Source: Arthrobacter sp. U41 (GTDB lineage: Bacteria; Actinomycetota; Actinomycetes; Actinomycetales; Micrococcaceae). Taken from it: a stretch of DNA of 64,000 nucleotides. Numbering within the stretch: the first letter of the stretch is position 1; the number at the start of each line of letters is the position of its first letter. Under the pieces are notes generated by a model. That model ran no database searches. It was not told the origin of the DNA and was given only the letters and a program-made list of their open reading frames with translations. The stretch spans positions 248,001-312,000 of the forward strand of contig NZ_VEGI01000004.1 of NCBI RefSeq assembly GCF_007679325.1. The letters are read 5' to 3'. The translations under genes and the position numbers were made by a program. This document shows, in pieces, positions 54,476 to 64,000 of the stretch.

Positions 54476-55998
54476 TGCTTGACGCGGGTGTCGCCAGTGA
54501 CGAGGGTCCGCTCGCGTGGGTCGCGGGCGGCGCCCTCCACGCCTGCCGTCTCGCCCTGGATGACACGCTCGTGCAGCATCGGGATAGCTGCGTCGCGGGA
54601 GAGGATCTCCGCTTCGGCCGCGATGATCGCTTCCCGCCGTTCGGCCCCTGCCGGCAGTGCCGCCGCCCTCCGCAATGCCTCATCCACCACCGGATCGCAG
54701 AACTGCGAGATGTTGAAGGATCCCTCACACGCGAAATCGCTGTACATGTAGGCCACCGGATCACCGGAGTCGAGCACTGTGGCCCGGGACAGGATAAACG
54801 CATCGAACGCACCATCGAGGGCGTCAGCCTCGATGAACTGGTACTCGCGCACGTCCTGCTCGACGATGAAGCCCGCCGCCTCGAGCTGCTGCTCGAGCTG
54901 CACGGCGACCTCGGGAAGTTCTGCGCGGTCGGTAAAGGTACCCAGACTGATCCGCGCCCCACTGATCGCTGCCGGTTCGGCCCGCTCCGCGAGGATGGCC
55001 TGGTAGTCGTCGTCGCGTAGCGCCGACGCCCAAGGCAGTGCGGGGCCGAGGAGCCCTTCAGCGGCGTCCGCCCGTCCCTCGTACACGTTGGACACGATCG
55101 TGGCCCGGTCAATGGCCTCGCGGGCGGCGGCACGCACGGCGGGGTCTTTGAACGGCCCTGATTCTGTATTGAGGTACAGGGTGTTCGTGCGTGGCATCGG
55201 CACTTCGAACACGAGGTCCTCATCGATCTGCGCCACCTGGCTGACAGGGATAGCTTCGACGACGTCGGCGGTCCCGGTACGCAGTGCCGCGGCGCGGGCG
55301 GTGCCGTCCGGCACGAACTGGACGTCGATTCCGGCGGCGGCAGCGGAGGCACCCCAGTAGTCCTCGTTTCGGTTCAGGGTCGCCCCTGACGTGCCATCGA
55401 TGGCGGTGAGAACGAACGGGCCGGTCCCGGTGCCCACAGGGTCGACCGCGTCACCTTCATACGCCCTGGCAGCCAGGATGGAAAGCTGGGGGCTGGACAT
55501 GCGCTGCGGCACGAGAGGATCCGCCACAGCGGTCGTCACAGTTACCGTCATCTCCTCAGTGGCGGCGGCGGTCAGGTCGACGCCGTCGAGGATCCGCGGA
55601 GTAGGGGACGCTTTTGCGGCCGCGGCGAGCGAGCGTGCCACGTCCTCGGCAGTCAGCGGGGTCCCGTCGTGGAAGCTGACCCCGTCGCGGATGGTGAACG
55701 TCCATTCCGTCGGTGCCGTCTGCTCCCATTCCGTTGCCAGCGCCGGCTGCGCCTCACCGAGCTCATCGAGGACGACGAGTGTTTCCGCCGTGGACCAGCG
55801 TGAGAGTTTGAAAGCGTCATCGCTCAACGGGGTGAGGCCCGAGCGGGGTGGCTGGAGCATCGCGATGGACACACGATCATCGCTGTCCCTGCCCGTGGCT
55901 GGACCCGACGCGGACGATGCGGACGAGAAGCAACCCGTCAGTGCGAGGCAGCTGATGGTCGAGACGGCGAATAGGGCGGGAGTGCGGCGGTAGGTCAT
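54472..55998 (-). CDS. ABC substrate-binding lipoprotein, oligopeptide/nickel class
   Basis: A 508-residue family 5 solute-binding protein. It has a lipobox LALTGC with Cys 23, then EWTFTIRDGVSFHDGTPLTA, GTGTGPFVLTAIDG and NRNEDYWGAS. Such proteins capture peptides, nickel or metal-opine complexes outside the membrane. The ATG at 55998 overlaps the stop of the preceding small gene; the frame is open further upstream without support. The Fur-like box at the head of the operon favours a metal-chelate ligand. Confidence 0.9.
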   Translation of the reverse strand: MTYRRTPALFAVSTISCLALTGCFSSASSASGPATGRDSDDRVSIAMLQPPRSGLTPLSDDAFKLSRWSTAETLVVLDELGEAQPALATEWEQTAPTEWTFTIRDGVSFHDGTPLTAEDVARSLAAAAKASPTPRILDGVDLTAAATEEMTVTVTTAVADPLVPQRMSSPQLSILAARAYEGDAVDPVGTGTGPFVLTAIDGTSGATLNRNEDYWGASAAAAGIDVQFVPDGTARAAALRTGTADVVEAIPVSQVAQIDEDLVFEVPMPRTNTLYLNTESGPFKDPAVRAAAREAIDRATIVSNVYEGRADAAEGLLGPALPWASALRDDDYQAILAERAEPAAISGARISLGTFTDRAELPEVAVQLEQQLEAAGFIVEQDVREYQFIEADALDGAFDAFILSRATVLDSGDPVAYMYSDFACEGSFNISQFCDPVVDEALRRAAALPAGAERREAIIAAEAEILSRDAAIPMLHERVIQGETAGVEGAARDPRERTLVTGDTRVKQ

Positions 55999-56222
55999 GA
56001 CTGATCCTGTCGAGAGAGGGGGTCGGGAAAAAGAAGTGGGACGGGGAGGAACCGGGGAAGGAATGCTGCTGCGGCGGCGGCAAGGAGGACAAGGAGCATC
56101 CATCCGGAGCCGCTTCCAAGGGTGTCGCGCAGCACTCCGATCAGACTGTTGCCCAGCAACACGGCGACGCCGCCACAACTGGCAAGAAGACCGTCGTTTC
56201 TCGGAGGAGCGGTATCAATCAT
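55995..56222 (-). CDS. 75-residue MFS-like C-terminal fragment inside the ABC operon
   Basis: The protein starts MIDTAPPRNDGLLASCGG and continues VAVLLGNSLIGVLRDTLGSG, then a hydrophobic helix (GWMLLVLLAAAAAAFLPRFL). This looks like the last one or two helices of an MFS exporter. Both ends overlap neighbours by four bases (ATGA), so it should be translated in the operon. It is either the remnant of an exporter gene removed in frame or a small membrane partner of the ABC system. Confidence 0.6.
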   Translation of the reverse strand: MIDTAPPRNDGLLASCGGVAVLLGNSLIGVLRDTLGSGSGWMLLVLLAAAAAAFLPRFLPVPLLFPDPLSRQDQS

Positions 56223-57010
56223 CGGACGACGGCGCCCTGGGCCAGCCGTGCGGCATTAAGCTCGCGTGTCATCGCGTGCTGCGGGTTGTTCAGGATCTGC
56301 CCGGTCGGTCCTTCTTCCACGATCCGGCCGTCGGCGAGCACTGCGGTCCTGGCGCAGAGGGCAGCAATGGCGTCAAGGTCGTGGGAAACAAACAGCACTC
56401 CCAGGCCCTGCTCACTGATCAGCATCTGCAGGACGTCCAGCACCTGGTTGCGCAACGGCAGGTCCAGTCCGCTCACAAGCTCGTCCGCGAGGAGGATCGC
56501 AGGGGAAACCACCAGGGCGCGGGCGATCGCCACACGCTGGTTCTGGCCACCGGACAGCTCGAACGGCCGTCTACCGGAGGCGGCCGCGGGGAGCTCCACC
56601 CGGCCGAGCGCATCGCGGATCCGTGCGGCGTGCTGTCCGTCGACGCCGAGGCAGACGAGAGGTTCGCGCAGGAGCTGTTCGACCGTCAACCGTGGATCGA
56701 GGCTGCTTGCGGGGTCCTGGGGCACGTATTGCACCTCTCGCCGGAACCAGCGCAATGACTTCAGCGAGCCGGGGCGGATGATCCGGCCGTGCAGGGTCAC
56801 CGAACCCGAGTCCGGCGTCTCGAGGGCCAGCAGTGTACGCAGAAGTGTCGACTTTCCGGATCCGGAACTGCCAACAAGTCCAAGGCTGCTGCCGGGGGAA
56901 ACGTCCAGTGATACACCATGGAGAATTTCCGTGGACACCCTGCGGCGGAACGCCCGCCCGGGCCGCGTCAGGGAAAGACTTATTTCCCGGGCGGTAAGGG
57001 TTGAGGTCAT
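56219..57010 (-). CDS. ABC ATPase, DppF/OppF class
   Basis: A 263-residue ATPase: Walker A GSSGSGKS at residues 47-54, signature LSGGQNQRVAIARAL and Walker B ILLADELVSGLD. It is the second ATPase of the importer. It overlaps the upstream ATPase gene and the downstream small gene by four bases each. Confidence 0.93.
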   Translation of the reverse strand: MTSTLTAREISLSLTRPGRAFRRRVSTEILHGVSLDVSPGSSLGLVGSSGSGKSTLLRTLLALETPDSGSVTLHGRIIRPGSLKSLRWFRREVQYVPQDPASSLDPRLTVEQLLREPLVCLGVDGQHAARIRDALGRVELPAAASGRRPFELSGGQNQRVAIARALVVSPAILLADELVSGLDLPLRNQVLDVLQMLISEQGLGVLFVSHDLDAIAALCARTAVLADGRIVEEGPTGQILNNPQHAMTRELNAARLAQGAVVR

Positions 57011-57783
57011 GCGGTCGCGGTCCTTCCACGCGCGACTGAATGCCGTGCCGATTCCATCAGCGCACGGGCATCAACATGAGCGCTACTACCGGCAAGGTGC
57101 GAAAAAGAACCATGGTCAAGCACCGTCCCGTTATCGATGACGACAGCCCGGGAGCACAGGGTAGCCGCCGCAGCGACGTCGTGCGTGATCAGCAGGATGC
57201 CGGCGCCGGCCTCCGCGGCCCTGCGCAAAGCCGCTAGGACAAGCTGCTGGGAGACAACATCGAGCGCCGTCGTCGGCTCGTCCGCGATCAGGAAAGCCGC
57301 ACGGCAGGCAAGGGCCTGGACGATGCACACCCGTTGCCTTTGACCACCGGAGAGTTCCATCGGGAAGCTCCGCAGGACACTCCGAGGATCAGCGAACCCG
57401 ACCTCCTCAAGCATCGACGCCGCCCGGGTCGCAGCCGCCGCCCGGATCGCAGCCGCTCCCGATCGCAGAAGGACAGGGATGAGCTGACGGTCGATGCGCA
57501 CCAGCGGGTGAAGAGCCGTCAGAGAATCCTGGCGGACAGCGGCAACACCCGGGCGGATCCTCGTCGCCAGAAGGACGCCCTGACCCTGAACCTCCAGGTA
57601 GCCGCTGGCCCTCGCGCTTCCCGGGAGCGAACCCGTGAGGGCCGAAGCCGTCAGCGATTTGCCCGAACCGGAGGCCCCGACCAATGCCACGACTTCACCG
57701 GGGTCAAGCGACAGCGACACATCTTTCACCACCGGGCGGTCATTGATGCTGACCGCAAGGCTCTTGAGGTTAAGACTCACCAC
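57007..57783 (-). CDS. ABC ATPase, DppD/OppD class
   Basis: A 258-residue ATPase: Walker A GASGSGKS at residues 36-43, signature LSGGQRQRVCIVQAL and Walker B FLIADEPTTALD. It is the first gene of the five-gene operon. The start is a GTG at 57783 with AGGGCGG upstream. A Fur-family-like box ends 15 bases before it. Confidence 0.92.
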   Translation of the reverse strand: MVSLNLKSLAVSINDRPVVKDVSLSLDPGEVVALVGASGSGKSLTASALTGSLPGSARASGYLEVQGQGVLLATRIRPGVAAVRQDSLTALHPLVRIDRQLIPVLLRSGAAAIRAAAATRAASMLEEVGFADPRSVLRSFPMELSGGQRQRVCIVQALACRAAFLIADEPTTALDVVSQQLVLAALRRAAEAGAGILLITHDVAAAATLCSRAVVIDNGTVLDHGSFSHLAGSSAHVDARALMESARHSVARGRTATA

Positions 57784-57797
57784 GCACCGCCCTATTT

Positions 57798-57816
57798 GCT
57801 AACGATTCTCATTCTC
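57798..57816 (-). promoter_or_regulatory. Fur-family-like box before the ABC operon
   Basis: Minus strand GAGAATGAGAATCGTTAGC agrees with the classical Fur box (GATAATGATAATCATTATC) at 15 of 19 positions. A weaker half-palindrome TGAGAACCATGCTCA lies at 57835-57849. Actinobacterial Fur, Zur and related repressors use related sequences, so the metal cannot be named. Confidence 0.6.
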
Positions 57817-57974
57817 ATGAAGGGTAACTGATGATGAGCATGGTTCTCAAAATGAGTCGAATCGGCTGTCAGCTTCCGTCTTAGCCCGTGATCCGCCCGG
57901 CGAGGGCAGAACAATCTTGCGCGCCTCAACCGTGGCGTGGCAGTAGGTGACGGGCCCGTGGCTCCGAGTCCAGC

Positions 57975-58024
57975 CAAAACAAAACCGCGCCGCCACCGGG
58001 ATAATTCCCAGTAGCGGCGCGGTT
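57975..58024 (-). terminator. Terminator after tRNA-Thr
   Basis: AACCGCGCCGC and GCGGCGCGGTT form an 11-bp stem enclosing an inner hairpin; on the minus strand it is followed by TTTTGTTTTGG. It lies eight bases past the tRNA. Confidence 0.75.
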
Positions 58025-58031
58025 CAATGTG

Positions 58032-58105
58032 GGCCCCCTGTCGGATTCGAACCGACGACCCCCGCTTTACAAGAGCGGTGCTCTGGCCAACTGAGCTAAG
58101 GAGGC
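58032..58105 (-). tRNA. tRNA-Thr (anticodon TGT)
   Basis: A full cloverleaf on the minus strand: acceptor GCCTCCT/AGGGGGC, D-arm TAGCTCAGTTGGCCAGAGCA, anticodon stem CCGCT/AGCGG with loop CTTGTAA (anticodon TGT, reading ACA), T-arm with GGTTCGAATCC. CCA is not encoded. Confidence 0.95.
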
Positions 58106-58258
58106 ATTCCTGGGCGCCGGCCGTCACCGGGCCACGTTGCGGGACCCGGCGCCATGGCGCTAGATAAGGTTAGCCCACGGATGCCCGGTGATAAAAACAG
58201 GCCCGGCTCCGGGAGTATCCGGAACCGGGCCTGCGGTTATGCAGGGGTCGTGTGCCGC

Positions 58259-59149
58259 TTACTTCTTGGCGTCGATGGCCGTCTGGAGGAATTCCTCGAA
58301 CGGGGTCTGGGCGCTCTCGCCCTTGCCCCACTGCTCGCCCTCAACAAACACGGTCGGCGTCCCGGTGATACCGATGGACGCAGCCTGCTGGGTGGTGTAC
58401 TTCACCCACGGGCGGAAGGTCTTCTCGTCCACGCACGTCTCGATGCTCTTGGCCCCGACGTCGGTGGCCATCGTCTTCAGGTCGTCATCGGAGATGCCGG
58501 CGCCGCCTTCTGCGGGCTGCTTCTCAAAGAGAACATTGACAAAGTCGGCGTACTTCTCCGGCGATTCGTTCACGACGCAGGCTGCCGCGTTGGCCGCGCG
58601 GGAAGAGTAGTTAGTGGTGGAACGGGTGTCCAGGAAGCCCAGCGGGCGGTACTCCACGGTGATTTTGCCTTCGTTGCGAAGGCTCGTCAGCGTCTCGTTG
58701 TACTGGGTCTCGAAGTTCTTGCACACGGGGCAGATGAAGTCGATGTAGAGGACCACCTTCACCGGCTTGCCGGCCTCGGCTTCAGCACCGGGCGCGGTGA
58801 CCGTCGCCGGCGGAGTTGCTGCCGGGGCGGGAATGTCGGCGACGTTGACGGTGGCCGGTTCGGTCTTCGCCACTTCCGTGTTGGCCAGTAGCGTGACGCC
58901 GCCGTACACGTTGCCGTTGGCCGGGGTGGGTCCCTCGTCCGCAACCGGGGCGTTGTTCTGGATGTTGGAGGTGACCACCAGTGCCACCACCACAATGATG
59001 GCGACGACGGCGGCAACAATGCCCCAGCCGATCAGCAGCTTGTTGCGCTTGTCCTTCTTCAGCTGCGCTTCGCGGATCTCACGGGCTTTCTCGCGGGCCG
59101 CGGCAGTTCGCTCTGATTTGGACTGACGGGGTTCGTTTGCGGGGCTCAT
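58259..59149 (-). CDS. Membrane-anchored DsbA-like thioredoxin-fold protein
   Basis: A 296-residue protein: a charged cytoplasmic N-terminus, one helix at about 38-60 (IGWGIVAAVVAIIVVVALVV), a Pro/Ala linker and an extracellular thioredoxin-fold domain with the CPVC active site near residue 137 (YIDFICPVCKNFE). It belongs to the DsbA/Thioredoxin_4 group that forms disulphides in secreted actinobacterial proteins. A second cysteine pair (AACVVNE, ETCVDEK) may be structural. It is monocistronic. Confidence 0.9.
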   Translation of the reverse strand: MSPANEPRQSKSERTAAAREKAREIREAQLKKDKRNKLLIGWGIVAAVVAIIVVVALVVTSNIQNNAPVADEGPTPANGNVYGGVTLLANTEVAKTEPATVNVADIPAPAATPPATVTAPGAEAEAGKPVKVVLYIDFICPVCKNFETQYNETLTSLRNEGKITVEYRPLGFLDTRSTTNYSSRAANAAACVVNESPEKYADFVNVLFEKQPAEGGAGISDDDLKTMATDVGAKSIETCVDEKTFRPWVKYTTQQAASIGITGTPTVFVEGEQWGKGESAQTPFEEFLQTAIDAKK

Positions 59150-59327
59150 TAGTTCCTCGGGTCGATCGGCCGGTGGGATCCACTGGGTGGCAATTCATCA
59201 TTTTAGGGGAGAAAACTGGGAAGTTGCGCTTTCAACCTTCCCCCACGCGTCCCAACGGACGAATAGCACAGAAGATTCCGCCCGGCTAGGGTGGAGAAGA
59301 GCCACGAGCAATCCCCAGGGGGCACCA

Positions 59328-60848
59328 ATGCAGGCCACGAAACACGCCGAATCGGATCCAAAATCCGCACGCGCATCCGCGCACGGCACTGCCGCACGCG
59401 GCGGCAGCGACACCGCTCCGGACGCGCATTATGACTTCATGGTGGTGTCCAACCGCCTGCCGGTGGACCGCTGCTCCCCGGACGAGCCAGGTTGCGAGGA
59501 CGGCTGGCGCCGCTCCCCCGGCGGCCTGGTCACCGCCCTGGCACCCATGATGACCAAGACCGACGGCGCCTGGGTCGGCTGGCACGGCGCACCCGATGAG
59601 CATGTCCAGCCCTTCAGCCATGGCGGCATCGACCTCGTCCCGGTCCAGCTGAGCACGCGTGACATCGAACTCTTCTACGAGGGCTTCTCCAACGCCACGC
59701 TCTGGCCGCTCTATCACGACGTGATCGCCCCGCCGGAGTTCCACCGGACCTGGTGGGACTCCTACCGGAAGGTCAACCGCCGGTTCGCCGACGCCGTCAT
59801 CCACCACGCCAGCCCCGGCGCCACCGTCTGGGTCCAGGACTACCAGCTCCAGCTCGTCCCCAAGATGCTGCGCGAGGCGCGCCCTGACCTGAAGATCGGG
59901 TTCTTCAACCACATTCCCTTCCCGCCGCCGGAGATCTTCGCGCAGCTGCCGTGGCGGCGCGCCATCATCGACGGGCTGCTCGGCGCCGACCTGGTGGGGT
60001 TCCAGCGCAGCAGCGACGCCGGCAACTTCATGCGCTCCGCCCGCCGTTTCCTCGGCGCCAGCGTCAAGCAGCAGCAGGTCCACGTCAAAGGCAGCGACGG
60101 CGAAACCACCCATATCGCCCGCGCCCAGGCGTTCCCCATCTCGATCGACGTCCAGCAGATCAGCGAACTCGCCCGGAAGCCTGAAATCATCGAGCGCGCC
60201 AAGCAGATCCGCAAGGACCTCGGCAACCCCAAGACGATCCTGCTCGGCGTCGACCGGTTGGACTACACCAAGGGCATCCGGCACCGGCTCAAGGCCTACG
60301 AGGAACTCCTGGCGGACGGCAAAGTTTCGGTGGAGGATGCCGCCCTCATCCAGGTCGCCAGCCCCAGCCGCGAACGGGTGGAGCAGTACCGCCTGCTCCG
60401 CGAAGAGGTTGAGGGCACGGTGGGCCACATCAACGGCACGTACGACACCCTGCAGAACACCGCCGTCCGCTACCTGCACCACAACTACCCGATCGATGAG
60501 ATGGTGGCGTTGTACCTGGCCGCGGACGTCATGCTGGTCACCGCCCTGCGGGACGGGATGAACCTGGTGGCCAAGGAATACGTCACGGCACGGACCAACA
60601 ACGACGGCGCCCTGGTGCTGAGCGAATTCGCGGGCGCCGCGGACCAGCTCAAGCAGGCCCTGCTGATGAACCCGCACGACATCGACGGCCTCAAGGACAC
60701 CATCATGAAGGCCGTGAACATGCAGCCGGCGGAAGCCGCGCGCCGGATGCGTTCCATGCGCAAGCAGATCCTGGACCACGACGTCGATCTTTGGTCCTCC
60801 GACTTCCTGACCGCGCTGGAAGAAAAGGTCATCCGCGATGACTCCTGA
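59328..60848 (+). CDS. otsA: Trehalose-6-phosphate synthase
   Basis: A 506-residue GT20 glycosyltransferase: VVSNRLPVDR, GLVTALAPMM, WVQDYQLQLVPKMLRE, GFFNHIPFPPPEIF, LGVDRLDYTKGIRHRL and LRDGMNLVAKEYV are diagnostic. It joins UDP/GDP-glucose to glucose-6-phosphate. A polar 38-residue N-terminus precedes the core. The ATG at 59328 has AGGGGGC upstream; the longer frame is not credible. It overlaps otsB by 11 bases. Confidence 0.96.
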   Translation: MQATKHAESDPKSARASAHGTAARGGSDTAPDAHYDFMVVSNRLPVDRCSPDEPGCEDGWRRSPGGLVTALAPMMTKTDGAWVGWHGAPDEHVQPFSHGGIDLVPVQLSTRDIELFYEGFSNATLWPLYHDVIAPPEFHRTWWDSYRKVNRRFADAVIHHASPGATVWVQDYQLQLVPKMLREARPDLKIGFFNHIPFPPPEIFAQLPWRRAIIDGLLGADLVGFQRSSDAGNFMRSARRFLGASVKQQQVHVKGSDGETTHIARAQAFPISIDVQQISELARKPEIIERAKQIRKDLGNPKTILLGVDRLDYTKGIRHRLKAYEELLADGKVSVEDAALIQVASPSRERVEQYRLLREEVEGTVGHINGTYDTLQNTAVRYLHHNYPIDEMVALYLAADVMLVTALRDGMNLVAKEYVTARTNNDGALVLSEFAGAADQLKQALLMNPHDIDGLKDTIMKAVNMQPAEAARRMRSMRKQILDHDVDLWSSDFLTALEEKVIRDDS

Positions 60849-61650
60849 GCTGTCACCGGAGCAGACCCCCCTGTCGCTGTCCCCGGACCTGCTGGCGGCC
60901 ATCCGCGCCATCGCCGCGACAGAGCACCTGCTGGTCGCGATGGATTTCGACGGCACCATGGCGCCGCTGGTGGATCATGCCGGGGATGCGCGGTCCCTTC
61001 CGCGTTCGGCGGCGGCGTTCGCCGCGCTCACCGAACTTCCGCGGACGACGACGGCGCTCATCTCCGGCCGGGCGCTGGACAGCCTGCGGGCGGTCGCCTT
61101 TCCCCCTGAGAAGACCCTGTTGATCGGCAGCCACGGCGCCGAGGTCTGGATGGGCCCCGGGTCCGCCGAGCTCGAACTCGATGACGACCGTCGAGCCCTG
61201 CTCGCAGAGGTCCGGCGCGAGCTGGAGGGCATCGTGGACGTGGCGCCGGGCACCCTGCTGGAAGACAAGCCTGCCGGCGTCGTACTGCACACCCGGCTGG
61301 CCGCGGACGCCGTCGCCGCGGACGCCGTCGCGGCGGCCCGCGCCGTCCTGCAGGACCGGCCCGGCGTTTTCCTGAAGAGCGGCAACCGCGTGCTGGAGAC
61401 CTCCGTGATCCATGCCTCGAAGGGGGAGGGCATTGCCTTCCTGCGCCAGGCCGCCGGCGCGACCGCCACGATCTTCGCCGGCGACGACACCACTGACGAG
61501 GACGCCCTGGCCCGGCTGCTCCCCGGGGACGTCGGCGTGAAGGTGGGCCTGGACTTCACCCAGGCCCAGTTCCGGATTGAGGCCCCGGTGCACGTTGCCG
61601 AGCTGCTGGAGGCCCTGCTGCGGGAGCGGAAACGCGCCCTCGGCGTGTGA
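60838..61650 (+). CDS. otsB: Trehalose-6-phosphate phosphatase
   Basis: A 270-residue HAD enzyme: catalytic MDFDGTMAPL (MDFDGT at 35-40), SGRALDSL, GSHGAEVWMG and the second aspartate motif FAGDDTTDEDALARLL. It removes phosphate to give trehalose, a stress and osmotic solute. It completes the OtsA-OtsB pathway in one operon. Confidence 0.96.
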   Translation: MTPELSPEQTPLSLSPDLLAAIRAIAATEHLLVAMDFDGTMAPLVDHAGDARSLPRSAAAFAALTELPRTTTALISGRALDSLRAVAFPPEKTLLIGSHGAEVWMGPGSAELELDDDRRALLAEVRRELEGIVDVAPGTLLEDKPAGVVLHTRLAADAVAADAVAAARAVLQDRPGVFLKSGNRVLETSVIHASKGEGIAFLRQAAGATATIFAGDDTTDEDALARLLPGDVGVKVGLDFTQAQFRIEAPVHVAELLEALLRERKRALGV

Positions 61651-61781
61651 CCCTATAACTCATTCCGGGCCCGGAGTTGGCCGAATCACATGTGACATCT
61701 GCAACATTTTGGCCCATTTGGCAAAAATCTGACATACTCTAGGTTGTGATGTGGCGCACAAGTACCGTGCGGCGTCATTGG

Positions 61782-61809
61782 ATACTCCTCGGCTTCGGCC
61801 GGGGAGTAT
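61782..61809 (+). promoter_or_regulatory. UUCG-loop hairpin in the leader of the sugar ATPase gene
   Basis: ATACTCCTCGGC-TTCG-GCCGGGGAGTAT forms a 12-bp stem (one G-U) with an extra-stable UUCG tetraloop, 100 bp before the start codon. There is no T-run after it. It may protect the mRNA or attenuate it. Confidence 0.55.
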
Positions 61810-61909
61810 GCGCCCGACCAGGTGCTGACAACTGAATTAACAACTGAACAATAAGACCATTCACTACGGATCGTCCGGCACGTACCTGCCGGTGAAGGGA
61901 TTGATAACT

Positions 61910-62992
<1,083 letters not shown>

Positions 62993-63025
62993 TCCCCACC
63001 CACCGGCCTACCCCGCGTGATGTAT

Positions 63026-63062
63026 CCGACGGCGGTCCTCCTCACTGGAGGGCCGCCGTCGG
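63026..63062 (+). terminator. Terminator-like hairpin after the sugar ATPase gene
   Basis: CCGACGGCGGTCCTC and GAGGGCCGCCGTCGG pair over 15 positions (one G-U) with a 7-base loop, 34 bp past the stop. No T-run follows. Confidence 0.65.
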
Positions 63063-63127
63063 GCGTTAACTGACGCTGCTGCCCGCCTTCGTTAGGGCCG
63101 GCGCCCTGAGTACGGAAGAATTGGTAC

Positions 63128-64000
63128 ATGACCGAGCGAAACTCCAGCACCGAGGACAACGGCGCCCAGTGGCACGACGAACCCACCGACTACGGTCAGA
63201 TCGGCAAGCTGCCCCGGTTCGAGGCCGCCAGCGCCAATGACAGCAAAGGTTCCGTGGCCTCAAGTTCACTGAGCATCACGGCCGCCGCCACCGAACCGGA
63301 GCTCCTGGACCTGCCGTGGCACATCGCCTTGGAGGACTGGCCGGCGGAATACCTCGCCGCCCTCCCCCGCGGCATCTCCCGCCACATTGTGCGCTTCGCC
63401 CACCTGGGCGGCTCGGTCATCGCCATCAAGGAAACCTCCGAACACGTGGCCCGCCACGAGTATCACATGCTGCGCAAGCTCGCCCGGCTGGACGTCCCGT
63501 GCGTGGAACCGGTCGCCGTTATCACCGGGCGCACCACTCCGGAGGGGAGGCCGTTGAACCCGGTGCTGGTGACCCGGCACCTGAAGTTCTCCATGCCGTA
63601 CCGCGCGCTCTTCTCGCAGATGCTGCGCAAGGACACGCTCACCCGCCTGATCGATGCCCAGGCCCTGCTGCTGGTCCGCCTGCACCTGATCGGTTTCTAC
63701 TGGGGCGACGTTTCGCTGTCGAATACGCTCTTCCGCCGCGACGCCGGCGCGTTCGCCGCGTACCTCGTGGATGCCGAAACGGGCGAACTGTATCCGGACC
63801 TTTCCACGGGCCAGCGCGAATACGATCTTGAAATCGCCCGCGTTAACATCGCCGGCGAACTCATGGACCTGCTCGACGGCGGCCTCATCGAGGAAAAAGT
63901 GGACCCCGTGGCCACCAGCGAACTCATCATGGACAGTTACCGCCGCCTCTGGACCGAGCTGACCGAGAAGGAATCGTTCGAGATCGGCGAGCGCTGGCGG
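63128..64000 (+). CDS. DUF4032 protein, partial (3' end outside window)
   Basis: The frame is open for 291 codons to the window edge. It begins MTERNSSTEDNGAQWHDE; from about residue 60 (LLDLPWHIALEDWPAEYLAA) it matches the kinase-like N-part of the DUF4032 family: VIAIKETSEHVARHEYHMLR resembles a VAIK lysine and helix C, and LIGFYWGDVSLSNTLFR resembles an HxDxxxxN catalytic loop, followed by YLVDAETGEL. Family function is unknown; an atypical kinase fold is likely. Confidence 0.85.
   Translation, partial: MTERNSSTEDNGAQWHDEPTDYGQIGKLPRFEAASANDSKGSVASSSLSITAAATEPELLDLPWHIALEDWPAEYLAALPRGISRHIVRFAHLGGSVIAIKETSEHVARHEYHMLRKLARLDVPCVEPVAVITGRTTPEGRPLNPVLVTRHLKFSMPYRALFSQMLRKDTLTRLIDAQALLLVRLHLIGFYWGDVSLSNTLFRRDAGAFAAYLVDAETGELYPDLSTGQREYDLEIARVNIAGELMDLLDGGLIEEKVDPVATSELIMDSYRRLWTELTEKESFEIGERWR

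Overview
This window is a high-GC, densely packed chromosomal segment. The gene families (DUF3263, DUF4193, DUF4032, LytR C-terminal domain, WhiG/FliA-type sigma factor, ThrE, MsiK/SugC-type sugar ATPase) and the frequent GTG/TTG starts point to an actinobacterium. The overall look fits a motile Micrococcaceae member (Arthrobacter/Pseudarthrobacter-like). That assignment is an inference from families and style; no marker rRNA is present.

Layout: (1) 1-6585, housekeeping: cold-shock protein (partial), LytR_C protein, DUF3263 protein, uracil-DNA glycosylase, siderophore-interacting flavoprotein, ThrE exporter, FemX-like peptidoglycan-bridge enzyme, TspO. (2) 6610-14735, a glycine/serine catabolic block on the minus strand: tandem glycine riboswitch, gcvP, gcvT, a 542-bp spacer with a terminator and a long inverted repeat, gcvH, glyA, sdaA. 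Together they turn glycine into serine and then pyruvate. (3) 14950-17800: a TetR regulator and a divergent MFS drug exporter sharing a perfect 30-bp palindrome, then Dps. (4) 18014-50881, a flagellar island of about 33 kb: FliA-type sigma factor, flgN1, csrA, FlhF-like, flhA, flhB, fliRQPONM, motBA, flbD; then three accessory genes (diguanylate cyclase, zinc peptidase, rifampin ADP-ribosyltransferase); then flgE, flgD, fliK, an NlpC/P60 hydrolase, fliJIHGFE, flgCB, a hypothetical gene, fliS, fliD, fliC; and divergently flgN2-flgK-flgL-fliW. No chemotaxis gene, flgF/flgG, flgJ, fliL, flgM or flhG was recognised. (5) 50923-58105: an AMIN-like secreted protein, DUF4193, a GyrI-like protein, and a five-gene oligopeptide/nickel-type ABC operon headed by a Fur-family-like box and containing a 75-residue fragment resembling the end of an MFS exporter; then tRNA-Thr. 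(6) 58259-64000: DsbA-like membrane thioredoxin, otsA-otsB (trehalose synthesis), an orphan MsiK-type sugar ATPase, and a partial DUF4032 gene.

Main regulatory reading: five sites in the flagellar island share the layout TWACGNNN-N11-GSCGAYAR, in front of flgB, flbD, fliM, fliC and flgN2. This looks like the local recognition sequence of the FliA-type sigma factor encoded at the edge of the island. The flagellin leader also carries a 5-bp hairpin with GGA in its loop plus a second GGA in the Shine-Dalgarno, matching a CsrA target; csrA and fliW both lie in the window, so a CsrA-FliW-flagellin homeostasis circuit is likely.
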